This document shows, in pieces, positions 22,281 through 36,466 of a stretch of DNA of 64,000 bases (position 1 is the first letter of the stretch; each line of letters starts with the position of its first letter). The translations under genes and the position numbers were made by a program. Location of the stretch: the NCBI GenBank assembly GCA_036346205.1, contig JARFJB010001495.1, positions 1,651,001 through 1,715,000 on the forward strand, given 5' to 3'. Source of the DNA: Vesta saturnalis (lineage: Eukaryota; Arthropoda; Insecta; Coleoptera; Lampyridae). Below the pieces are notes generated by a model. The model had not been told where the DNA came from. It saw nothing but the letters and a program-made list of their open reading frames with translations, and ran no database searches.

Positions 22281-25200
22281 AACATATGCTTCACGCACTT
22301 AATATAATAATAACTATTATGGTCGTGTAAATGAAAAATTAGGTTAGCATTACAACTTATTCAAATTAGTAAAGAAATAAAAATTATAATAATTAATAAT
22401 AGTAAACAAATAGATTAAGTTACTCTTAAATTTTTGTACCAACTTGTTTAATGTTACATTGCCACAAACCACTTTAACTTTCATTATCGTAATGCTCAAT
22501 TTTCTATAGTACTATTATATCATTTTCAAAATTGATCCAGTTTACATAAATGAAACCTCTTTATCTATATGTTTTGAAGGTAAAGAAATGTGAGTAATCC
22601 ATTAAAAATCGAAGTAACGTTTATTTTTAATTTAATTCACGAAAATGGTTAGTTTTTGTCGAAACAGATATGAAGATCTAAATTTACTGAATGAAATACC
22701 TACAATTACAGTGAATTGCATGAAAATACGCCTATAAAAAAAATAATAATACTGATAGCATTTAAGGGAAAATTGTAAGATGCTCGTTATAACGTAACGT
22801 TTTTTATATATGCTCTATTATATTTTGTAGCGTGGTTCGTTGATGCTTTCATATTCTTAAAGCATTTAATCGATAGTATCAAATTCTGAATTAGTCGGAA
22901 ATGGGTTTTAAAGTATGGGGAATGGGATGGAATTTTCAGAATTGCGAAATTGGCTTTCTTTTATGAAGCAATTAGAGTTTGTTTAATAAAATTTGATGTG
23001 CTTAAAATTATTGATTTTTACATCAGAACGGACAAAGGTGCATTTCCGTCACCCTTTAAATACAATTAATTTTAAAATCTGAAGCGAGGACTTCAGTCAC
23101 TTTTCGGATCACATGACTTTAACTTTAAATTGAAAATTCATATAGAATTAGTTCAAGTATGATATTGACGCGTAAAAGAATTCTTTGATTTTTCCATAAG
23201 AGTGATTATTGCTTAATCTCGCCATAACTTAAGTACGTATCGGAATTAAATGTTAATTACAGTTCCATGTTTATGTGGTAGAATTTATACCAGTAATGAA
23301 TGAATTTTTAAGTAACTAGTGACTGCAATTTTTGATAAAGCAACAAAACATTCTCAATTTTAAAGATTTTATGTCATTGACAGACATGTAAAATCATACA
23401 GCAACAAGTAAAAGAGAATTTACAGTGAAATTCTTTCTTAACATAACGTTTAATCAGTGAAAACTTATATACCAGTACTTGTTATTTAGAAGAAAGCTAC
23501 GAATATAAAATACCAAGTTGTTGAATAAATAGTGGTGCGTAAATTCACATTTAAGTAACATTAAAAATTAAATCATTACATAATGTTAATTTAATTTTAT
23601 GGGAAAAGTACTGAGCTGTTGGGGTGCGAAAACCCGAAGTCGATAGGTAGTCTAAAGGCTGAATTGTAGTGTTCACATTTTGGTTGGTCGACCTAAAAAT
23701 CATACCACGAATGGCCGAGATACAAATACAGTTGGAACAGATACCTACACAAATGGATTTTGTGTGGTTTTCAGAAAATAATTTAGCCTTAGCTCAGAAT
23801 TACTTTGCATCCGTTTCTCAAATTTAAGGTGGCGAAATTGGTGTTATTACTGTAATTGGAGAGTATTTTCATGCAAAAACAAAATAACTAGGTGAAACTT
23901 AGTCACACACTGGAGATACTGTCTTTCTGCAGAATAACGATATCGAATTAGATACGTAAAGAGGGCGCACCGTTTTTATCAATAAGTAGTAATTCAGTAC
24001 AATAATTTGCATACGTTATAATTAATATTATTGGGCCTTCACGGTCAGTCTATATATAATATGATGATTTATTTACCATAGATACTATCAATATAATTTT
24101 CTTGCATGACATTATTTTGATACCACATTAAGTAAACCGAAACAAAATTACTTCGATAGTATTCGCATTTGTATTTATACCCAAAACTAAAAAGAAGGCT
24201 TGGTTGTTTATCACACGATCAAGTTGCAAATTAAAAAAGTATTTTAAATAACACAATCAGTAAATTAAATCCACTTTAATAATGAATGAATATTGTATTT
24301 CACAGTAGGTGGGTATAATACACTTTGTTTTTTTTTAGTTTCATGCTGAAAATGTTCCGTTATATTTCATATTTTACTATTTTTCATTCAAAGTAGATAA
24401 CTATCAGACCGCTACTAATTGTAATGCAAGAAAAACTACAATATAAAGCAAAAATTCTTTTATAGGTGTTTTTATACAAAATGAAATGAAGCCATAGGAA
24501 ATTAGCTTTAGGCTTTATAAGGAGTTCATTGTAACAAAATCTCATTAATTTATTGATTTACGACACCTTGTCTGTATCCTTAATACGCAAATAACTGTGA
24601 TTCTTAGAGAGGTCTATAAAGATTTCCAACACGAAACCTTTCAAAATTAGAGATTCCGTAGAATAAAGGGTTTTATTTATTGCGCCTTCAGTAAGGCGCA
24701 CAAAAAATGCTAAATAACGCGTGGGACGTTGAAAATGTTAAAACAGAGTGTGCACACATATTTTCTGTAGCAGAATAGGAATTAAATGTATTGAATTGTG
24801 ATAATTAAAAGAATAAAATAATGTATACGCAGTATACAAAACATTCTTACATATATCCTTAACATAAGCCATTGCTCGTAATAAACTTGTCGAGTTTTAA
24901 ATTACGTACATCCAACCACTACGTATATTAAAAATAGTAAATTTCATAATGAACGCATCTAGTTTTCATATATCAGTACGAAGAAAAAAATATTTCTGTA
25001 CAGGAAACTTATTCTGGCTTTCATTAAAAAAACGTAAATTACTCGCATAAATTAAAAGCATTGATTTAATAAATTTTGTCTGAAACTTCCTTTGTCTACT
25101 TGTCTCTAAAAAACGCAAATGACAGGTAGTTTTTTTTGTTTTTAACAAAACAAAACTATATAACACACATCATCCACCCACCCTGTACACAGTTGCATGC

Positions 25201-25714
25201 TAGATTGTACAGTAGTAGTACGACACAAATTTAATCCAGGTAGAGGTATGTTAAAGTGGTAAGCTACATTTCTTGTGCAAGGAAATGTAGAAATGTTTGT
25301 TAGTTAAATCCCATGTATTAGATTAACACACAAAACAATTGAAGTCTATTTAGAAAGCATATCGCGTGATACTACAAAACAATGCCCATTGTTTCAGAAA
25401 AGTATGATTTGAATACACGAATACTTTAACGTGCTAAATAATATAGCAGTTACGTTTCACTTTAATCTAATTTTAGCAATAAACACATTTTAATTAAAAT
25501 TAAATTTTCACAACGAACACGAAGAATAAAAGAAAGTGTTTGCATTAAACAATTGAATTTTTCAGATTTTAATGTTGCCGTTTAATTTAAACAATTATGT
25601 TAAAAAATACACCCTTCAACTGTCATAAACAAAATATATTAATTTAAGTATAGTAAAAACCCAAAACCTTCTCCATATTACTTATATATTATTATTGTTA
25701 TAAAATTAAGAAAT
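22281..25714. other. Intergenic, no gene seen
   Basis: About 3.4 kb of AT-rich sequence without recognisable genes or element ends. One perfect hairpin occurs at about 24680-24699: TGCGCCTT, loop CAGT, AAGGCGCA. Confidence 0.5.
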
Positions 25715-25728
25715 TAGAGGTGCGGCAT

Positions 25729-25754
25729 GTTTCGACCTAACCGTTCATCATCAG
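25729..25754 (-). ncRNA. Hammerhead-like core, left end of palindrome
   Basis: On the minus strand CTGATGA is followed by T, a small hairpin GAAC/GGTC with loop GGTTA, and GAAAC. One A-G mismatch lies in the stem. Compared with the right-hand copy, the parental stem was probably GACC/GGTC. Confidence 0.4.
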
Positions 25755-25925
25755 ACTTACGATAATCTAAAATTAATTAAACTAAGATTATGGTAACCGT
25801 ACTTACAAACATAGTGTGATAGTAAGAACGAAGTCTAACAAATTGGTAAAACTTGTAAAATAAACATAGTCGTATGTAGTGTTAGAATGAAACGTTAAAC
25901 AATAAAAAAACACCAAAATGAGTAC

Positions 25926-27011
25926 TGTAGCGGGAGTATGTAACCACTTAGCAATTGCCCATTACAATTATTAACCTAGGATTATCCTGTACCCGTTCTC
26001 CACGCCCACCTCATACAAATATAAATATAAACAACAAACAACAATGCTAATTCAGACAAATACAAGAGCGAGGGAGCTCTGTACTGTCTTTTATTTTAGC
26101 AGATTTCAGCTTAATGAGCCCGCTTGCGCACGAGATATCTTTGCAAGGCAATGCTCGATTTTTAATACGTTGTATAGGCTTGTAGAATTATTTGCTGCCA
26201 TCCTTAATTTATACAAAAAATATCTACTTACACTTGATTAATTGATCACAGACACCAATCGTTAACATACGCGGTTTAACTTTAAAAACGGTTGACTGTT
26301 ATTTATAGATTAATATTTGAAAACACATTAAAACTAACACCCGAAAGAAAAAACAAATTGGCGTTGGCTAATTCAAGACAATGTACACGCAAGAAATATT
26401 TATAGACCGAACGGTTTACAATGGGAGTTTCTAGTTAAAACAAATCAAAGCGTCTGGCTCAATCAAAATTTCAACAGCAACTCCCTTTCCCTTCGATTTC
26501 AAAAACTATCTCTACTCCCGAAAATCAACCCCCGTCTTTCAAAGAAACATTAATTTACGTTGGAACAGTTTCACATTAATTATTGAACGTCATCTTAATT
26601 TTAAATATATGCATTAGTCCGTAACTAACCCTACATTTAGGTCTCGAGTTTCCAAGTACTAACAAAGATATCTTTTGATCGCGGTGTGTACCGACACCAT
26701 TTATTATTACATTTGTGCAGTTTTTACCACAAGAATGTGCATACAGCGACTTTCAAAGTTTCGTTACTCTACCTCAATAAAGGTAGTTCGAGCGAACATC
26801 TGTTTCTATCCTAATAGGTGTTTTTTTAACCCTTACTCAAATATCAATTACGTAAAATACAGAAAATAAAATATCCAGAAAACATTATCAAATTACGACT
26901 TCTTATATAATAAAATATATCAAACACCGTTAATTATCTTTTCTATCGCGGTAACAATTGCGATTTAAAAATTTGTTGGAATAATAAAATTTTCGCCGTC
27001 CGCTACCTACA
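25926..27011. mobile_element. Solo LTR, 1,086 bp, with 4-bp target duplication GTAC
   Basis: It begins TGTAGCGGGAG (25926) and ends CCGCTACCTACA (27011), with TG...CA termini. GTAC flanks it at 25922-25925 and 27012-27015. The opposite arm of the surrounding palindrome has the uninterrupted site: the complement of 27888-27902 reads AATGAGTACTTACAGG, which is exactly the two flanks joined on a single GTAC. A TATAAATATAAA stretch near 26020 could be the promoter. Internal retrotransposon sequence is absent, so this is an LTR left by recombination. Orientation and family are unknown; a 4-bp duplication would fit Gypsy types. Confidence 0.85.
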
Positions 27012-28072
27012 GTACTTACAGGAAATTATTATGTAATATATCTAATCATAATAATGAACTAAGAAACCAAATTCGAACTAAATTGGAAAATTAAGTTCTG
27101 AAATCCAGAATCTGAGTTGAAAATTAATGAATAAACGAATGTAAAAATAACTTTCGTGATTCTAAATACCGTTAAAGTTAAACAACTTAACCCATTTCAA
27201 AATTGAAAATACAAAACTACATCTATTATGGCCACCCTCTTAGATTTGAAGGGATAGATCATATGGAAATAAAGTGTTAATAAGTTGACGTCCGCGGCTA
27301 TACAGAGTTTAAATAATATATTCAAGGTGTATCTGAGTAAAGTAAATTTTATTTTAAAATAGTAAATTTTTATTGATATTAAGAACCTCATTAAGGGAAT
27401 TATGGAGGTCTTTTTATGGTTGGAACAAATTTCATTAATTTCCAATAAGTTTAATTTAGTGGTGTTTTTATTACACACATGTAATATTTAAAACTTGTCA
27501 TTGGTGTTAAATAAGTGGTCAGTTGTGAGAATATCATACTCTCACAAGTGGCCACCTATAAAATTTACACACCTTGTATATATTATTTAAACTTGCTAAC
27601 TTACCGATAGTTTGCCGTTGTCAATTTCTGAATTATATATTTGTAATGGCCACGAGCGTGAATTTATTAACATGTTGTTTCTACATGATCTACCCCGTGA
27701 AATCTAGAACGAGGGTTGTGATCATGGATTTATTTGTATATTTTCAATTTTGATATGGTTTATAACGGTATTTGGAATCACCTAAGTTGTCTTTGCTTTT
27801 CTTTATTCATTAATTTTCAACTCAGATTCCGTTTTAGTTCGAATTTGATTTCCTAGTTTATTATTATGATTAGATATATTATATTTCCTGTAAGTACTCA
27901 TTTAAGTGTTTTTTTACTGTTTAACATGTTTCGTTTTAGCATTACATACGATTATGTTTATTTGATAAGTTTTACCAATTTGTTAGATGTTGTTCTTGTC
28001 ACACCATCTTTGTAAGTATGGTTACCATAATTTTAGTGATCCTAGTTTCCATAATTTTAGGTTATCGTAAGC

Positions 28073-28098
28073 CTGATGATAACCGGTTTGGTCGAAAC
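28073..28098 (+). ncRNA. Hammerhead-like core, right end of palindrome
   Basis: CTGATGA (28073-28079), then TA, a hairpin ACC/GGT with loop GGTTT, then C-GAAAC (28094-28098). It is homologous to the minus-strand copy at 25729-25754. Confidence 0.4.
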
Positions 28099-28112
28099 AT
28101 TGTCACCCTGTG

Positions 28113-30423
28113 GGTAAATTGTAATGAAGGTTTGTTTAGTTCCATTTTTTTTATTGCGAATTTAAAAGAGCAAATTTTTGCGAGCTTTTATTTGATCACA
28201 TGTTTTTTGGGTTTGGAGATCGTTATCAATGAAACAAAGTTTTTGGTTTATTTAGCAAGTTTAGAATGGAGTTTTAAAGTAATATTTGGTTTATAGGTTG
28301 GTATCAATAGATAGTGGAATTCCCTCTTTACTAGATTAGTGTGAAACAGATGTTGATTAGTTTCTGCGTACATAAATGTTTTCGTTATTTTTAATATTGA
28401 TGTAGTTTGGTAAATGAGTGGGAATTACGTTTTATAAAATTAAATTGAGTATAAAATTTATTAAGTTTTGTGAGTTTAAATTGTAAGCCGCCAGATCGTC
28501 CTCTTTTTTTTGATTAGGTTCTGGTTTTAAACAAAGAGTCAGTATAGTAGAAGTTTCGTTATCTTACCCATATCACCTTACACGAGGCACCTTTGGGAAC
28601 ACATTTTAGATGGGTGATGTAATTTTTCCGATTTAGATTTTTGGGTTTGATTCGTGTTTGACGCAATTTAAAATTTTAAATAATTCTTTTTTTTTATGAT
28701 TGGCTATTGAAGATTTAAGTAAGATGGAAAGGGTTATAAGAGAAGATAGCGAATTCTGAATAAGGTAGTAATTAGTTCTGTTAGAGATGCCGTGGAGAGC
28801 TGGACTAACGTTTTTTTGTTTGTTTGCATTGATCGTAATATATGCGAAAGGGGTAGTTATGGGGTTGGAATAAGTTATTACATACTGGGGGTGTATTGAA
28901 ATACTGTGAAGTAAGGGATCTCCGTTTTCATTAAATGGATAATATATTGGTTCACCACATCCCCGAGTTATTTTCTGTTGTGTATCTTTTGTCTATGGTG
29001 AAAAGTTTTTGACATAGAAGTGGTTTCGTGTTTTCCGAAATGCTTAACCTTTGTTCTATGGACCTGCTGCAACGCATATTTTTTGTGCGGATTAACATAA
29101 CGAATTTCTGTTAAAGAGGTAGTTTCCCGTATATCGCACTGCTCAACTATCAACGTTTAATAAATTTTAGGGGTTTATAGATTTTTATAGATATTTTGAT
29201 AGCGTTTTAGTTTTAATTTTGTAGTGACGTGTTTCTGTGTTTTAGATTGAAGAATTAATTATAGTATTTTCATTTATTATTGGTTATTTGAGACAATAAT
29301 TTTTGCGTTGAGGTTTGGCGAGATTTTAGGGAGCTTGGGGCTTATTTTCGGCTTTTATATAAAGCTTAGAATTTCTTTGGAATTTAGGTGAACTTCACGT
29401 AGATATTTTGGACTAGAATTTTTAGTAGTAGAGTAGGTTATTTTTGGTTTCCTGTTACACCATTATAAGTTTTGTTCATGACGTTTTTCCCACTTTAAAT
29501 GTGTGGCGCCTTTTGACAATTTTACCCCAATTTGACATTTTGCAGTTGCGACGACTGCCCTTTGCATATTTTAGTAAGAATCCCGCCCACGCCACTGAGA
29601 TATGCCTTGACACAAATTGTCTTTACGGGCTGAATGCTCTAATGGGTATTTTACCTGTAAGAACATGTCACACCTATGATCTTTTCATTTTTAATTTTAT
29701 AATTGAATAAGTTGTATCGGGAAGGTTTAGAGTTTTATTATACTTTACGTTATTACACTATCCCATTTTAAGCAATAATGGACACTCTTATCAACCATAC
29801 AACATATAAAATTAAAATTTTGATCAAGTATCGTATTTCTTTTGTTAACTGAAGATATATCTCAAAGTACATGAAGATTGTAGTTGATGTTATAAAGACT
29901 GGAAACATAAATTCGATCTTGAAAATGTTTACGCTAAAATCAATCGTTATTAAAACTGGAAAGCATTCTGTTTCACAAATCTGAATCCCTTGATAATTTT
30001 GAGGAACATTACACATTTTCACAGTACATTTTAAAGTACTTCGAAAGTCATAAGCTTTATAATTTTTGAAATATTTTCAATTATAATTTGTAATATTATC
30101 CAAACAATTAAAATAAATATTTTTAAAATTTTAATGTACAAATGGCCACTGATTTGAGAATTTTAAGAGTACATCTTCACATGTGTTTTGTGAATATTTT
30201 GGACTATTGGGCATATTTCGTACTACTTTGTACCATATCGTATAATGTAACTTTTAGGTCATGTGTAAGAGTAGTTGTACTGCAAAGTATATTTTTCGGG
30301 GCTGCATAATGTGACACTACAAAATCTTGAGATTTTGTACGTCTTGTATCTCGGTCAGAATTAGAAATGATATTTGTCTTTTGAACTTTCACGATTATCA
30401 CACGTAATAAAAATATTCATCGT
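28113..30423. other. Intergenic, T/G-rich plus strand, no gene seen
   Basis: The plus strand is notably rich in T and G up to about 29.45 kb. Open frames here are short and unlike any family I know. Confidence 0.45.
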
Positions 30424-30473
30424 TTTGGTATTAAGTCATATAGTTTTTATTCATCTTTTATACAAATTTAAAC

Positions 30474-30505
30474 GTTTCGATAACAATTACAGTTATCACC
30501 CTCAG
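30474..30505 (-). other. Degenerate hammerhead-like motif
   Basis: On the minus strand CTGAGGG-T is followed by a perfect 6-bp hairpin GATAAC/GTTATC (loop TGTAATT) and GAAACG. The core CTGANGA is altered at its last base, so catalysis is unlikely. Confidence 0.4.
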
Positions 30506-30975
30506 TAAATGGTAATAGCTTTTAGAATTAATTAAGATGTCACAATAAATTTTTGAAATATGAAAACGCAAATATAAGTGTGCTATTAGTATAATAATTT
30601 GATAAACGTATAAAGCCAACTAGGGAATATAGTTTTATTTTGGTAAAGAATATCTAGATCTTAATTAAATTAAATATTATTAAACTGCGTTGAAGTTGAC
30701 AATTAGAACATCCTATAACGGACGAAGACTAGCAATTAAAAATATCATAATCACAGAACAAATTTAAGTTATGATAAAATTAGTTGAGAATTCTATTCAA
30801 TTCTCAACTCTTAATACTGCGAATTAAGTGAGATATAAAACCGTGAACATGTTACGTATAGCAAAACCTTCAACGAGTTATACTTTCGTTAATTCCGGTC
30901 TTTATTAGATCCTAAACGTAATGAAAATTTAATGTTACAATCAAACAAACTAATGGAAGTTTCAAATCATTTTCC

Positions 30976-31335
30976 AGATTGTATAACTTATATTGTCCTT
31001 ATGGAAAAGAGTACATTAGAACCACAAAACGTAGTTTTAATACACGACGTAAAGAACATATGCGATTATGTAGATTGGGTCAACCGGAGAAATCTGCAGT
31101 AGCTGAGCATGATTTAAATCATGACAATCAATTTGATAATATTGAAATATTATCAAGAGAAATTCTTTGTTATGTTCGTTTACGTGAAACTATTAAGATA
31201 TATAAACATCCAAATAAGTTCAATAGGCAAGAAGAAAATCTCCGTTTAAATAGGTTTTGGTATCTCATAAATAAAGAAAGGCACAATGGTCTTAATTTTA
31301 GTTTTGGTATGTGTAGATTTTTTTTTAGACTCTGA
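30976..31335 (+). pseudogene. Penelope-like GIY-YIG endonuclease domain
   Basis: The frame encodes YNLYCPYGKEYIRTTKRSFN, then TRRKEHMRLCRLGQPEKSAV and AEHDLNHDNQFDNIEILSRE, followed by RLRETIKIYKHPNKFNRQEE. This matches the C-terminal endonuclease domain of Penelope-like retroelements, including the CxxG/C-type linker, the R-x-x-EH block and the IEI/KH segment. The hallmark is damaged: GIY is LYN and YIG is YIR. The domain normally nicks the target DNA for reverse transcription. The stop at 31335 fits the family end. Confidence 0.8.
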
Positions 31336-31712
31336 AGTAAATACTTTAGCAATTTAATGTTAGGTTACCACAGCACTACAATAATTTAATATATGTAGTT
31401 AAAATTAAAATCATATTAACCGTAGACATTGCGTGTTCAGTGTACAATAACAATTACAATTATTCATGTCCTAAAACTATTGGTTTGTTGGATTTGGCTA
31501 GATCTCTAATTGGTATGCCAAGTTTTGAATTGTGTATGCTTTTATCAATTTCAAATTTATGTTTGTCACAACTTTTACACTTTCGTCATAACTTGATTAA
31601 ATATTGTTAAATTTGTTCTTTCATTTATGACTTTTTTGTTGTTAGCCTTCGTTTTATCGGATTTTCAGTTCCGATAATTAGTCTTTAAAGTACGAGGAAT
31701 GCACTAAACTTT

Positions 31713-32087
31713 ACACAAAGATATAATAAACTTTCGTTCATGGTGTAATTAATAATTATTGGGTAAGTTTTGTAAGTAAAAATTGAATTATCGGCTAGTG
31801 TACAAAAAGGATGAAGGCGATAAATAAATGGGGAGCTGGAAGTGATGAGGTAATATTTAAGAGAACTATTATCAAACGTAGTCTAATTTTGTGAATTTTC
31901 GATACATATTTGAATTGTGCTGGATTTTACTTGATGGAAATTCATATTAACACTTAAATGAAATAAATAGTTTCTAATTTCCACAAAGGTGTAATACACT
32001 TTCGTTCATGGTGTAATTAATAATTATTGGGTAAGTTTTGTAAGTAAAAATTGAATTATCGGCTAGTGTACAAAAAGGATGAAGGTG
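31713..32087 (+). repeat. About 106-bp direct duplication at the palindrome edge
   Basis: 31713-31818 and 31982-32087 are near-identical (ACTTTCGTTCATGGTG to GGATGAAGG), 269 bp apart. The second copy lies inside the palindrome arm and the first just outside it. Confidence 0.8.
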
Positions 32088-33889
32088 ACCGTTGGAGCTC
32101 GGCCTAATTCAAATATAGTGCGAAAGATTGTAGCTATCCCAGATCATGTGATTGTCGCTATCCCAGATCATGTGATTGTCGTAACATAAAATTATTCCCG
32201 TCTAGAAAGAACAGACTAAGGCTAACGACGCGAGTGTGACTTGAAAGATTCTTTTTCCGAATTACCCACAAAGATGATTTTCACCTGAAACTCCCTTAAC
32301 TTCCCGTGTTGTAACTAAATAATAATTACGATTTTCCTAGCACGGGATGAAGCTTTTATTCGTTATGAAACAAACATTTTTCAATTTTTGAAAGAGTTTC
32401 TGTTGGTAGCAGCTTTAAAGAAAAACAATTAATGCATCAATTTGGTTAATCGTAATATTGTGAATGTCAACAGTTCTCATTATTTACAAAATAAGAAAGT
32501 GGACGTGCATTAGAATTACTTTTTTACATTGCGTTTAAGAATTAAGTGATTAATTAAAAATACTAGTACAATGGTAGTAAAAATAGAACTATAATAAGTT
32601 ATTGAATTGTTCAACGGCCAGTGAAATAAAATATTTAAGTTACAATCAAAGTTTACCTTAACATTAACTAGTGACAATTTCGTATTACGCAAAGGAAGGA
32701 AAGCAACGTGTTTTAGTCCCTCTGCAAAGGGAAGGGCGGAGGACTGCTCGAGCTTTCCACGCTTCTTCAGGCATAGCGATGAATTCCCGGCATATATACA
32801 TTACGTATGGTGGAATTAATAATGAGTGCAGTGATCATGCCGCTATAGGTGTGTGAGGAAAACTGAAAAACGGGGATCGAATCCATTACCACCCGAATGC
32901 TAAGCAGATTGTGTACCACAGGTCCAATTAGCTCGGTTACTTTAATATTTTAAAACTGTGTGTGTATATATCACTATTAAAAATTAATTAAAATCGGAAA
33001 CTGAACAAATTAACTGTTGTGCTCTTGCTTTTAAGTTGTATAAAGCAATATTTAGTGCGACGAAGAGATAAATATAAAAATTTAATTCGATGTGCGCAAG
33101 CATATTTGAAGCACTTTCCTTTTATTTTGCTGATGCTGAAAGGACTTCTTATTTGTTATGTACAAAAATTGTAATTGATTTAAAGTTGCTTTTTTAGTGT
33201 TTGAACATCCAAGGGAGCAACTGTTTGGCTTCATTAATAATTTATAGTGAAGCTCATGGTAATGAAAGTATTTTTCTAATAGTGAATAGATATATTAACG
33301 TTTCTTGGTTCCGTGGATTCCCAATAAAGGTAAATAATCTTATTATAGTTGTTCTAACTTTACCAATTATTAGTGGAGTACACATATGTAATTTAAAATT
33401 TAATTTGAGATCATTATTTTATTTCATTAACAGATTAAGAGATCAATGATTCATGTTCTTTGTAAACACTTTTTGGTTGTATGGTAGAATAATGCACAAG
33501 GCTTTTGTGAGTGTAGTGGCTTTATTAAAAGAATTTGCCATTTAAAGATTTATGTAGTAATTCAGCTATCATATTTGATATAGTTCATTTCAGATTTGAC
33601 GAATTACAGTCGATCAACGAAAGCTGGTTTGTAAATTAAATGTAAATCACTAATGCATAAACGACAGGTAATTTATTAACTCTAGAGAAGCATGTCTACT
33701 ACCGTCATATTATAGTGCATTCCAGAATTCGATACTACAACCTATTCATGCATTTATTTGTTACTGGTTTTTTGGTTTTAAAATCTAATGAGCGAGTATT
33801 TATTTATTATTTTGGATTCAATTCAAGTTTAACCTACTTTTTAAGAGCTAAAGTTAATTTTATTCTTGAGAGTAAGTTCAGGAACAGTC
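31820..33889 (+). repeat. Left arm of a 5.5-kb palindrome
   Basis: This 2.07-kb arm is the inverted counterpart of 34962-37378. Shared segments run from ATGGGGAGCTGGAAGTGATG at the outer edge to AAGTTCAGGAACAGTC at the inner edge. By eye the arms differ at several percent of positions and by indels of up to about 140 bp. This arm has a tandem duplication of about 24 bp (CTATCCCAGATCATGTGATT, near 32132-32182) that is single in the other arm. No protein was recognised in it. Confidence 0.85.
32870..32945 (-). repeat. tRNA-derived SINE-like head, left-arm copy
   Basis: On the minus strand it reads GAGCTAATTGG (A-box-like) and GGATTCGATCCCC (B-box-like), as in the right arm at 36089-36160. The following body is about 110 bp shorter than in the right arm. 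Confidence 0.5.
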
Positions 33890-34961
33890 TGGACATTTTA
33901 CCTACAAATTTAGAACGTAGTGGCGTAGTGAGATAACGAAGAAAAGTGTACTTTTTAGTCTCTGTAGTGCAATCCTCAAAATTGTCGAGAAACTTATTTT
34001 TTCTTACGTAGGTCGCCAATTTTTAGATTGGCACGGCCGATTTTTTATTCTTTTATTCACTCTGCATACGGTAAACATGAATTAAGTTATTGATTTGTAA
34101 TATTCGTCAATGATTTGTATAATTATAAAAACAGTGCTGTGAGTTTATGTCAGCTCTGAATAATCATTCTCTTCAATGGTAACGACCTTAAAATATATTT
34201 TTTCTTTAATAAACTGTAGCCATACCAAATTTATCCAACAATTTTATCAGGAACCTTGAGCACTGGTTTGTGATTTAGTGAAATAAATTGTTCAAACCAC
34301 ATTCAAATCAACTTTTGCGGGCAAAGCTGGTCGATGCCCACTTTGTCAAGCTATCCGAATTTCAATTTTTTAATCCAAAAACCGGTTGAACAGTTAATAA
34401 TTAATCTGCAAGTACTTGATAACATTTAACTCTACTGTTAACGTTAATACTGATTTGTATTTTTTAAACACATCTTATTAGGTTATCTTCTCTAAACTTA
34501 CATTGCCGGAGGTCCAGATCATTAAAAACCAGTATACCTTAAATACATGCATGGTGAAAGGCAACACTACATTTTTGCTGTACAAAAACGGTAACAAACG
34601 AGTGTCCAGTGCCGTGCGTACAATTTTTGTATTTACGCATTTTATACTCAAAACATTTCTTCATATAGTCAAATATTTTTATTCTAAATTCAAATATCGC
34701 TGTTAACGACATTGTACAGTATGTTAAAAATGTCACTAGCGTAACATGAATTCTGTTCAGTCGGATACACAAAAAACTCTCGTGTGCAAATACTTATTGA
34801 TGTAATTAAAGTAATCCGTTACATATAGTCCGAAATATTCTCTATTACCAAAGTATTCTTATAACTCAATGCTGCCAACATATATAATGGCATCACACAA
34901 TATGTTGACATTGATTGTGAACTTGGGCGATTATTGTCCTCGGACGAGGTGTTAAAAAACC
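33890..34961. other. Spacer of the palindrome, no gene seen
   Basis: 1.07 kb of AT-rich sequence between the arms, not itself inverted. No recognised coding region. Confidence 0.5.
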
Positions 34962-36088
34962 TGACTGTTCCTGAACTTACCTTCAAGAATAAAATTAACT
35001 TTAATTCTTAAACAGTAGGTTAAACTTGAATTAAATCCAAAATTAGATTTTAAAACCTGAAAAACCAGTATAAATGCATGAATAGGTTGTAGTATCGAAT
35101 TCTGGAATGTACTTAATATGACGGTAGTAGGCATTCTGGAATGTACTTAATATGACGGTAGTAGGCATGCTTCTCTAGAATTAATAAATTACCTCTCGTT
35201 TATGACACAAATTTTTATTCATTATGCATTAGTGATTTACATTTAATTTACAAACCAGCTTTCGTTGATCGACTGTAATTCGTCAAATCTGAAATGAACT
35301 ATATCAAATATGATAGCTGAATTACTACATAAATCTTTAAATAGCAAATCCTTTTAATAAAGCCACTACACTCACAAAATTGTTGTGCCTTATTCTACCA
35401 TACAACCGAAAAGTGTTTAGAAAGAACATGCATAAACAGTAAACATCTATCGTGTTTATTGATTATATATATTCATTAAATGTTTTACATAAAAATAAAA
35501 CAAAAAGACGTGAGTTTGTGTTAGATAATTAATCTCATCAACAGGAATAACATTAATAATAAATAGTTATGTCTCTTCTATGAATCATGAATTTATCAAA
35601 TTTAACCAATATTTAGCTAATTTCGAAATCCTGATCAAGTACAGTTGTGTACTCCACTAATAATTGGTTAAGTTAGAACAACTATAATAAGATTATTTAC
35701 CTTTATTGAGAATCCACGGATCCAAGAAACCTTACTATATCTATTCACTATTAGAAAATGCTTTCATTACTATGAACTTCACTATAACTTATTAATGAAG
35801 CCAAACAGTTGCTCCCTTGGATGTTCACACACTAAAAAACGACTTTAAATCAATTACAATTTTGTACATAACAAATAAGAAGTCCTTTCAGCATCAGCAA
35901 AATAAAAGGAAAGTGCTTCAAATATGCTTGCGCACATCGAATTAAATTTTTATATTTATCTCTTCGTCGCACTAAATATTGCTTTATACAACTTAAAAGC
36001 AAGAGCACAACAGTTAATTTGTTCAGTTTCCGATTTTAATTAATTTTTAATAGTGATATATACACACACAGTTTTAAAATATTAAAGT

Positions 36089-36466
<378 letters not shown>

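Larger units (their letters stand above)
25715..28112. repeat. Palindromic element with hammerhead-like ends, split by a solo LTR
   Basis: Left arm 25715-25925 matches the complement of about 27890-28112. The arm continues after the LTR at 27012-27310, matching the complement of about 27600-27900. Each arm is thus about 510 bp, with a central spacer of about 290 bp (27311-27600). Both outer ends carry CTGATGA...GGTCGAAACAT motifs facing outward. These ends resemble Penelope terminal repeats. No reverse transcriptase was recognised inside. Confidence 0.7.
30424..31340 (+). mobile_element. 3' part of a Penelope-like element
   Basis: It consists of a terminal-repeat-like sequence on the minus strand at 30430-30510 and a plus-strand GIY-YIG endonuclease domain at 30976-31335. 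No reverse transcriptase is legible between or upstream of them. Boundaries are approximate. Confidence 0.6.

Noticed and set aside
28018..28296. 92-codon hydrophobic open frame
   Set aside because: Overlaps the palindrome's hammerhead-like end; T/G-rich strand yields hydrophobic residues by composition.
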